Source of the DNA: Actinomycetes bacterium
Lineage (GTDB): Bacteria > Actinomycetota > Acidimicrobiia > Acidimicrobiales > Acidimicrobiaceae
Direction of reading: 5' to 3'
NCBI GenBank assembly: GCA_021790855.1
Contig: JAJYFP010000046.1
Location: 1 to 5,885, forward strand
DNA: 5,885 nucleotides
Under the pieces are notes generated by a model. That model saw only the letters and a list, made by a program, of their open reading frames with translations, made no database searches and had not been told where the DNA came from. The first letter of the stretch is position 1; the number at the start of each line of letters is the position of its first letter. Shown here one piece after another: positions 1 to 4,624 of this stretch. The translations under genes and the position numbers were made by a program.

Positions 1-220
1 GATAGAGGGTAATAATGCAACTATCCAACGCCATGAGGATCCGGATCAAAAACCTCCGGTGATAGAGATAGTCCTTTGTTTTGCTATTTGGAGTAACCTC
101 ACGTGTTCTCCGACGGAGGTAGTACTTCCAGGTAGGGCAGCTCATAAAATACTCGAGAGCGCTCCATTGCGTACTCTTGGGCCTCGTAAAGACTACTGTT
201 TCTTTAGTCCTTTAGTACAT

Positions 221-244
221 CTTGTCACCATCTCACGTGACAAG
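221..244. promoter_or_regulatory. Operator-like perfect inverted repeat upstream of the TSUP gene
   Basis: CTTGTCAC at 221-228 and GTGACAAG at 237-244 are exact reverse complements separated by 8 bases, giving arm centres 16 bp apart. The site ends 88 bp before the TSUP start codon. That geometry suits a dimeric helix-turn-helix regulator. In RNA it would be an 8-bp hairpin, but no T-run follows, so an intrinsic terminator is unlikely. The dyad is directly visible; the regulator and its effect are inferred. Confidence 0.4.
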
Positions 245-321
245 TCATCATCGACTATTACTTGCAGACTAACGCCAAAGCGCAGGATCTCGAACAAAGC
301 TGTAAAGTATCCACTCTCATC

Positions 322-325
322 AGGA
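322..325 (+). promoter_or_regulatory. Ribosome binding site of the TSUP gene
   Basis: AGGA lies 7 bases before the ATG at 333. This supports that ATG, which also places the protein start directly before the first conserved TSUP helix, as expected for the family. Confidence 0.5.
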
Positions 326-332
326 ATAGCTC

Positions 333-1082
333 ATGCCCTTTAGCCACTATCTGTTTATAGCCCTTGCCGGGATGGGTGCTGGTTTTGTTAACACGGTCGT
401 AGGCTCTGGAACTCTTATTACCTTTCCTACTCTGCTTTCACTTGGATACTCCCCATTGGTGGCAAACGTGTCAAATACATTAGGACTCGTTCCGGGTTCA
501 GCTAGTGGCGCCTACGGATACCGCAAGGAGCTTCAGGGGCAAAAGGGGAGATCAATAAGACTATCTTTGGTTGCGATAGTCGGTGGCAGTATCGGTGCAG
601 TTTTATTGGTACTGTTTCCAGGAGCCTTCCAGCAAATAGTGCCATATCTCGTTCTTGCAGCGGTGTGTCTCATGATAATCCAGCCCAAAGTTTCAGTTTA
701 CGTAGCTAATAGAAAAAACGGAAGACTCGGAGCTGGAATTCTATACTCCGGTGTTTTCCTGACCGCAATATATGGTGGCTACTTTGGAGCCGCACAAGGC
801 GTGGTGCTAATAGCGCTTTTAGCCATCGGGATCGAAGAGTCTCTCCAGCGGCTGAATGCGCTGAAAAACGTTCTCGCCGGCGTCGTAAACGGGACTGCGG
901 CAGTACTGTTCATCTTTATAACTCACATAGCTTATGGTCCGGTTTTTACCATAGCCATTTCATCCATCATCGGGGCGCAGATTGGTGCTCGCGTAGGAAG
1001 AAAGATACCTTCACAAGTACTAAGAGGTGTGGTGGTTGTGGTTGGTATAGCTGTGGCTCTCAAACTAATCATCTCAGGCTAA
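333..1082 (+). CDS. TSUP family (TauE/SafE) anion transporter, probable sulfite/sulfonate-type exporter
   Basis: Integral membrane carrier of the TSUP superfamily, whose characterised members move sulfite, sulfonates or related anions. The substrate here is unknown. At 249 residues it is a normal full-length member, built as two homologous halves with about eight helices in all. The first half carries the diagnostic glycine-rich segment GAGFVNTVVGSGTLITFP (15-32), then ANVSNTLGLVPGSASGAYGYRKEL (44-67, key residues N45, N48, P54, G55, G62, R64). The second half repeats this pattern at about 147-187, with YGGYFGAAQGV and RLNALKNVLAGVVNG. Positive residues between halves (64-75, 127-131) suggest cytoplasmic loops. 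The start has an SD at 322-325. The gene stands alone on its strand and converges on the hydrolase gene. No sulfur-metabolism gene lies nearby to fix the substrate. The family call is firm; the substrate is not. Confidence 0.93.
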   Translation: MPFSHYLFIALAGMGAGFVNTVVGSGTLITFPTLLSLGYSPLVANVSNTLGLVPGSASGAYGYRKELQGQKGRSIRLSLVAIVGGSIGAVLLVLFPGAFQQIVPYLVLAAVCLMIIQPKVSVYVANRKNGRLGAGILYSGVFLTAIYGGYFGAAQGVVLIALLAIGIEESLQRLNALKNVLAGVVNGTAAVLFIFITHIAYGPVFTIAISSIIGAQIGARVGRKIPSQVLRGVVVVVGIAVALKLIISG

Positions 1083-1120
1083 CTACCTATAGTGACAGAT
1101 CGTCACAGCATCATCGACTC

Positions 1121-1183
1121 TGCCACCTTCCATACGAAAGATGGCACAGCAAACCATCTGAGCTTCTTTACCCTCCGTGCCAT
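1121..1183. terminator. Overlapping hairpins between convergent genes, possible bidirectional terminator
   Basis: The 127 bp between the two convergent stop codons hold three related arms: TGCCACCTT (1121-1129), AAGATGGCA (1138-1146, within which ATGGCAC is 1141-1147) and GTGCCAT (1177-1183). The first two form a 9-bp stem with one mismatch and an 8-base loop. ATGGCAC and GTGCCAT form a perfect 7-bp stem with a 29-base loop. Both use the middle arm, so they exclude each other. A smaller perfect dyad, GTGAC/GTCAC, lies at 1092-1106. No proper T-run follows any stem on either strand, so a terminator role is suggested by position rather than shown. Confidence 0.35.
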
Positions 1184-1191
1184 TAAAACGC

Positions 1192-1202
1192 TACAAGCAC
1201 AC
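1192..1202 (-). repeat. Dispersed 11-base motif, copy 1 (GTGTGCTTGTA), after the hydrolase stop
   Basis: On the minus strand this reads GTGTGCTTGTA and begins 7 bases past the hydrolase stop codon. An identical copy lies at 4614-4624 at the end of the channel-like gene, and a one-mismatch copy at 5826-5836. The shared position just past stop codons suggests a 3'-end or processing signal. Function is inferred. Confidence 0.45.
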
Positions 1203-1209
1203 AAATAAA

Positions 1210-2445
1210 CTAGTCAATCAAGGACTGATAGACCAGCTGACTTAGCTGACTCCTAAGCGGGTATGTGCTCGAAGGTATCAGCTGCGTCAGAAAAATAACA
1301 GTTAGTTTTTCACGTGGATCTATCCAAAATGCTGTACTTGCAGCACCACCCCAGGAGTACTCGCCTTTAGTAGATAACACCTTTTGTGCCGCAGGATCTT
1401 CAACGACTGCGAACCCAAGACCAAAACCAACCCCACAGTAAGAAGACTCGGCAAACACTGGCCTTCCAAACTCCTCTAAGTCCTTGTGGTCTGGGAGATG
1501 ATTAATAGTCATGTAATCGACACTTCGGCTACCCAAGATCCGAACACCATTCAATTCACCTCGATTAAGCATCATCTGAGTGAAACGATGGTAGTCGTGA
1601 AGCGTCGAAGTAAGGCCTCCTCCACCGGATAAGTACTTGGGTAACTGTCTTGGAGTCTCGGCTAAAGATCCAAGCCTTAGGAGAACTCCATCGTGTGGAG
1701 ATTTGGTATATAGTGACGCTACTCTATAAGCCTCGGAGTCCTTGACGTAAAAGCCCGTATCCGTCATTCCTAACGGATCCAAGATTTCCTCTTGTAGGAA
1801 TACGTCTAAAGTCTTGCCAGAGGCAACCTCGACTACCCGTCCCAAAACATCGGTGGCTACGGAGTAGTTCCACTCACTTCCTGGTTCGAAAAGTAACGGT
1901 AGCCGTGCCCATCCTTCACAACACTGAGCTAAATCAAACCCCTCTGGAGCTCCCCATTCGAACCCAGCAGAGCGATACATTTGGTCGACCGGATGCGCAT
2001 AATGGAAACCATATGTCAATCCAGCGGTATGAGTCAAGAGATGCCAGATTCGAATCGGCTCCTGGGCTGGGACTAAAGAAGAACTTTGAGAGCCTCCGCG
2101 CTGAAAGACCATAACGTCTCTAAAAGACGGAATGAATTTATAGACTGGATCCGTAAGTTCAAACAGACCACGCTCATATAGAATCATCGCCGCTACCGAA
2201 GTTAAAGGTTTTGTCATCGAGTAGATTCGAACAATAGTATCGAGTTCCATCGGGGCAGAAGTAGCGATATCCCTCATCCCTCTAGCGTCTGCGTAAACCA
2301 CCTCTCCAGCCCTCGATACTAAGACTGAAAACCCGGGGAGTTTCCCTTCGTCCACATACTGTTGAAAGTGTGTGGATATCCTCTCTAGCCTTGTGGATTC
2401 CATACCAACTTCAACAGGGTCAACTTCAACTGTAATTTTTGACAT
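1210..2445 (-). CDS. Serine hydrolase of the beta-lactamase / family VIII carboxylesterase group
   Basis: Serine hydrolase of the beta-lactamase (class C-like) fold, 411 residues from the ATG at 2445. Numbered from there, the nucleophile motif is S76-M-T-K79 in RIYSMTKPLTS. LLTHTAGL (136-143) is the segment typical of this group. The second catalytic motif is Y194-S-V in WNYSVATDVLG, and W365-G-G stands where class C beta-lactamases have K-T-G. YSx plus a W-x-G-type third motif is the pattern I know from family VIII esterases such as EstB, so esterase or transacylase activity is likelier than antibiotic hydrolysis. No signal peptide is visible, so it is probably cytoplasmic. A TTG at 2502 would extend the frame by 19 residues but lacks an SD and would run across the palindrome at 2476-2498; the ATG has GAGGTG 9 bases upstream. 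It lies downstream of the crotonase gene and may act on an ester or thioester from that pathway; the substrate is unknown. Confidence 0.9.
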   Translation of the reverse strand: MSKITVEVDPVEVGMESTRLERISTHFQQYVDEGKLPGFSVLVSRAGEVVYADARGMRDIATSAPMELDTIVRIYSMTKPLTSVAAMILYERGLFELTDPVYKFIPSFRDVMVFQRGGSQSSSLVPAQEPIRIWHLLTHTAGLTYGFHYAHPVDQMYRSAGFEWGAPEGFDLAQCCEGWARLPLLFEPGSEWNYSVATDVLGRVVEVASGKTLDVFLQEEILDPLGMTDTGFYVKDSEAYRVASLYTKSPHDGVLLRLGSLAETPRQLPKYLSGGGGLTSTLHDYHRFTQMMLNRGELNGVRILGSRSVDYMTINHLPDHKDLEEFGRPVFAESSYCGVGFGLGFAVVEDPAAQKVLSTKGEYSWGGAASTAFWIDPREKLTVIFLTQLIPSSTYPLRSQLSQLVYQSLID

Positions 2446-2454
2446 CGTTAGATT

Positions 2455-2460
2455 CACCTC
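2455..2460 (-). promoter_or_regulatory. Strong ribosome binding site deciding the hydrolase start
   Basis: On the minus strand GAGGTG sits 9 bases before the ATG at 2445, within a purine-rich GGAGAGAGGTG run. The upstream TTG at 2502 has nothing comparable, so the shorter protein is preferred. Confidence 0.7.
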
Positions 2461-2475
2461 TCTCCAAAGGTTAGA

Positions 2476-2498
2476 CGAAAACTCGGCCGAGTATTTCG
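2476..2498. promoter_or_regulatory. Long palindrome between the crotonase and hydrolase genes
   Basis: ACTCGGCCGAGT at 2481-2492 is a perfect 12-bp palindrome. Allowing one bulged A at 2493, the pairing extends outward through 2476-2480 and 2494-2498, giving an 11-bp stem around a GGCC centre. It lies in the 96-bp gap between genes, 15 bp before the hydrolase SD. It could be an operator for a dimeric regulator or an mRNA hairpin that separates hydrolase expression from the upstream pair. No T-run follows it in the minus-strand direction. The structure is visible; the role is inferred. Confidence 0.5.
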
Positions 2499-2541
2499 AC
2501 AACTACTTGTTAGCTCTTTGACGAACCGAAGTATCCCAACT

Positions 2542-3300
2542 CTAACTTTTGCTACGTCGCAAGAACTTTCTCACCCGTTCACTCAAAGCATCCGTCTTGA
2601 AGGATATCGCACGCAAAATCCCTGCATACCTAAAAAAACCCTCGTCATAGCGGGTCATCGAGAGATTGTAAAGTTCTATACCACTTTCTAGCGAATAAAG
2701 GCTGGCTTGCGCGATTGAATCAGCTAGCTCGTTTGCGCGTTCAAAAGAGTTTGAAGAAACTTCGTCGATCAATCCGTACTCTACAGCTTGATAACAGTCA
2801 AACTCTCGTCCCGTTAGCGCCAGTTCCAATGAACGTCTTTCTCCCATATTTTTTGCAAGTAATGGATAGATTCCGTAGGGGAACAGTCCTAATCGAACCT
2901 CGGTCAACGCAAACGTCGCCCCTTCTTGAGCGATGGAAATATGACCTAAGGCAGACAATCCAACACCACCACCTCGACAGACTCCCTTGGTAGCAACGAT
3001 AAGGGGCTTCCTAAGATGAAAGGCTAGTTTAAAGAGACTCATTCCAGGGTCCACCGCATCATATCCATCTTCCAATCCTGCGTCATGGGACATCAAGAAC
3101 TCCTCTAGATCTCCACCAGCGCAGAAGTTATGCGCTAAGGTGCCGATCACGACCACTTTTACGCCACGATCTTCCTGCAAATCAAGCAATGTTCTAACAA
3201 GGTCGTCTATCATCTCTTGATTCAACGCATTATGTTTCTCTGGCCGATCCAGCAGTACCGTAGAGACGGTACCTCTTTCAACTACTAAGTACTTCGACAT
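2542..3300 (-). CDS. Enoyl-CoA hydratase/isomerase family protein (crotonase fold)
   Basis: Crotonase-superfamily enzyme acting on an acyl-CoA, probably hydrating or isomerising the enoyl-CoA made by the neighbouring dehydrogenase. From the ATG at 3300 it has 252 residues, normal for the family. LLDRPEKHNALN (17-28) is the CoA-binding start of the fold. FCAGGDL (59-65) gives the first oxyanion-hole NH. GGGVGL (110-115) gives the second. FALTEVRLGLFP (130-141) carries E134, matching the second catalytic glutamate (E164) of rat crotonase. The first glutamate (E144, in GGGCEL) is replaced by Gly114, a pattern I associate with LiuC-like proteins. The usual Cys/Ala-Cys-Asp after this helix is L-G-H here. 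A GTG at 3327 would add nine residues, but the ATG has GGGTGA 8 bases upstream and begins in the usual family manner. The gene starts 34 bp after the dehydrogenase stop. Exact reaction and substrate are not determinable. Confidence 0.9.
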   Translation of the reverse strand: MSKYLVVERGTVSTVLLDRPEKHNALNQEMIDDLVRTLLDLQEDRGVKVVVIGTLAHNFCAGGDLEEFLMSHDAGLEDGYDAVDPGMSLFKLAFHLRKPLIVATKGVCRGGGVGLSALGHISIAQEGATFALTEVRLGLFPYGIYPLLAKNMGERRSLELALTGREFDCYQAVEYGLIDEVSSNSFERANELADSIAQASLYSLESGIELYNLSMTRYDEGFFRYAGILRAISFKTDALSERVRKFLRRSKS

Positions 3301-3308
3301 AGCAACTT

Positions 3309-3314
3309 TCACCC
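3309..3314 (-). promoter_or_regulatory. Ribosome binding site of the crotonase gene
   Basis: On the minus strand GGGTGA lies 8 bases before the ATG at 3300. It favours this ATG over the GTG at 3327, which would place the SD inside the coding sequence. Confidence 0.5.
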
Positions 3315-3334
3315 AACCTAGACTCACGATCTGC

Positions 3335-4558
3335 TCAGTAAGAACGAGGAAGATCCAGTTCTGTCTCAGCGATATAGTTCAAAATCATTTCATTATTGAT
3401 AGGAGCAGTTTTGGCCAAACGAGTCGAAGCAAGCATCTGAATGAGCCCAGTATCCAAGATAAATCCCATTCCCCCATGTGCCTGTATCGATCGATCTATC
3501 GCGTCAAATGCGACCTCCGACGACAGATACTTAGCCATATTAGAGTACGATCCAACGACGTGTGCCGGTTCTCGACGATCGAATACCTTAGCAGCTTCGT
3601 AAGTTATAAGACGTGCACCTTCCTGTTGGGCTCTAACTCTAGCTAAAGGATGCTGTAGAGACTGATAGTGAGCAATAGATCTGTTCCCAAAAACCTTCCT
3701 CTCTTTTGCATAGTTTGCAGCCTTATTCAAAAAGTAGTCAACAGATCCAACAGACATAGAAGCCGCTACTATTCTTTCAGGATTAAGGGCAGAAAACAGC
3801 ACTCCCGCTCCTTGATCAATCTCACCTATAGCCATATCCTTAGAGATCTCAACGTTATCAAAATACAGCTGGAACTGACTATATCCCTCAACACCTACTG
3901 TATTCATCTTCGTCTTCTCAAGGCCAGTTATCTGGGCTGGAACCATGAACAAGGTTAGGCCAAAGGACCGAGAGAGTCCTCTTGCAGAGACCTCATCCAA
4001 CGGCGTCGTCCTCGAGACAACTAATATATAGTCGACCCTATCCACACCCGTTATCCAAGCCTTCGTACCATTCAACAGATAGCTCTGACCGTCTCTTTGA
4101 GAAGTCGCAGAGAGCTTCAGCTCAAACGTATTTGTTCCTGCGTCAGGCTCTGTTATAGCAAATGCTGTCTTTATTTGGCCACTGGCTATCTTAGGCAAAA
4201 AAGTCTCTTTTTGTTGTTGACCACCGCCGAGAAGTATCGCTAAAGTGTCCATAGTTATGAGAAGAGCAAGTGTATTTCCCAGTCCATATGAAGCAAACCT
4301 CTCCATCGCAAGAACCATCGCCAACAAACCAGCCTCATTACCACCATAGTTTTGGGGAATCAGCGTCCCAAATAGTCCAAGAGTCGCCATAGCTTCATTC
4401 AGCTCATCTGGGAAGTACTGCAAATCAAAGATTTGGTTCAAATACTCCCGTTTTTTTTCGCCGAGCGCATCTAAAAAGTAGTCAACGGCCTCCACAACTG
4501 CGACATGGGCTTCAGAAAAGCTGCTTGATGAAACTCGAGCAGAGGATCCTTCTCTCAT
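3335..4558 (-). CDS. Acyl-CoA dehydrogenase family protein (FAD-dependent)
   Basis: FAD-dependent acyl-CoA dehydrogenase, expected to oxidise an acyl-CoA to the 2,3-enoyl-CoA and pass electrons to ETF. At 407 residues it is slightly longer than the usual 380-390 owing to a Ser-rich N-terminus (5-15). The all-alpha N-domain covers about 17-130. The beta-domain opens with the family signature AFAITEPDAGTNT (132-144) and continues with LNGTKAWITG (162-171). The C-terminal helical domain has YAKERKVFG (283-291) and the second signature QAHGGMGF (359-366). E261 in LNPERIVA aligns with the catalytic base of isovaleryl-CoA and long-chain dehydrogenases. The alternative site used by medium-chain enzymes (Glu in YEG) is P386 in TAPINNEMILNYIAE. 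The protein ends in LDLPRSY, common in actinobacterial members. The ATG has GGGGG ten bases upstream. It begins the metabolic run, 65 bp after the channel-like gene. An 8-A run falls at codons 34-36. Substrate unknown. Confidence 0.94.
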   Translation of the reverse strand: MREGSSARVSSSSFSEAHVAVVEAVDYFLDALGEKKREYLNQIFDLQYFPDELNEAMATLGLFGTLIPQNYGGNEAGLLAMVLAMERFASYGLGNTLALLITMDTLAILLGGGQQQKETFLPKIASGQIKTAFAITEPDAGTNTFELKLSATSQRDGQSYLLNGTKAWITGVDRVDYILVVSRTTPLDEVSARGLSRSFGLTLFMVPAQITGLEKTKMNTVGVEGYSQFQLYFDNVEISKDMAIGEIDQGAGVLFSALNPERIVAASMSVGSVDYFLNKAANYAKERKVFGNRSIAHYQSLQHPLARVRAQQEGARLITYEAAKVFDRREPAHVVGSYSNMAKYLSSEVAFDAIDRSIQAHGGMGFILDTGLIQMLASTRLAKTAPINNEMILNYIAETELDLPRSY

Positions 4559-4568
4559 CTACGGTCTA

Positions 4569-4573
4569 CCCCC
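4569..4573 (-). promoter_or_regulatory. Probable ribosome binding site of the acyl-CoA dehydrogenase gene
   Basis: On the minus strand GGGGG followed by TAGACCGTAG precedes the ATG at 4558, a spacing of 10 bases. It is G-rich rather than a clean AGGAGG, so support is moderate. The same 65-bp gap carries GGTAG three times (4566-4570, 4583-4587 and 4594-4598 as CTACC on plus), two of them 11 bp apart. Confidence 0.4.
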
Positions 4574-4613
4574 AAGGTCATCTACCGGCAAGCTACCGAT
4601 TAGCCTATATAAA

Positions 4614-4624
4614 TACAAGCACAC
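4614..4624 (-). repeat. Dispersed 11-base motif, copy 2 (GTGTGCTTGTA), at the end of the channel-like gene
   Basis: On the minus strand this reads GTGTGCTTGTA, starting with the G of the TAG stop of the channel-like gene. It is identical to the copy at 1192-1202. With two further bases (TT) it also matches 12 of 13 positions of the copy at 5824-5836. It lies 55 bp before the dehydrogenase start, so it might be part of that gene's promoter, but no good -10 follows at the right distance. Confidence 0.45.

Larger units (their letters stand above)
1..332. other. Unassigned leader region upstream of the TSUP gene
   Basis: I cannot assign a gene here. One plus-strand frame is open from base 2 to a TAG at 341-343, so it runs in from the left edge and overlaps the TSUP start by 11 bp. 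Its predicted peptide is rich in Ser, Thr, Arg and Cys and resembles no family I know. The same codon register is also open on the minus strand from about 211 to the left edge, so neither frame stands out as coding. The stretch contains dyads: a perfect 8-bp inverted repeat at 221-244, an imperfect one pairing 188-195 with 205-213, a tandem CTTTAGT at 202-208 and 210-216, and short palindromes at 108-118 and 157-164. I read it as mostly regulatory or leader DNA, but a short coding tail from an upstream gene cannot be excluded. I found no convincing -35/-10 pair. Confidence 0.4.

Noticed and set aside
1905..2114. Plus-strand open frame of 69 codons
   Set aside because: It lies wholly inside the serine hydrolase gene on the other strand and its peptide has no family features; the hydrolase motifs make the minus frame certain.
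2446..2502. N-terminal extension of the hydrolase from a TTG at 2502
   Set aside because: No SD precedes the TTG, whereas the ATG at 2445 has GAGGTG at good spacing, and the extension would run through the palindrome.
2715..2993. Plus-strand open frame of 92 codons
   Set aside because: It is antisense to the crotonase gene, whose conserved motifs span this stretch.
3668..3958. Plus-strand open frame of 96 codons
   Set aside because: It is antisense to the acyl-CoA dehydrogenase C-terminal half and shows no recognisable domain.
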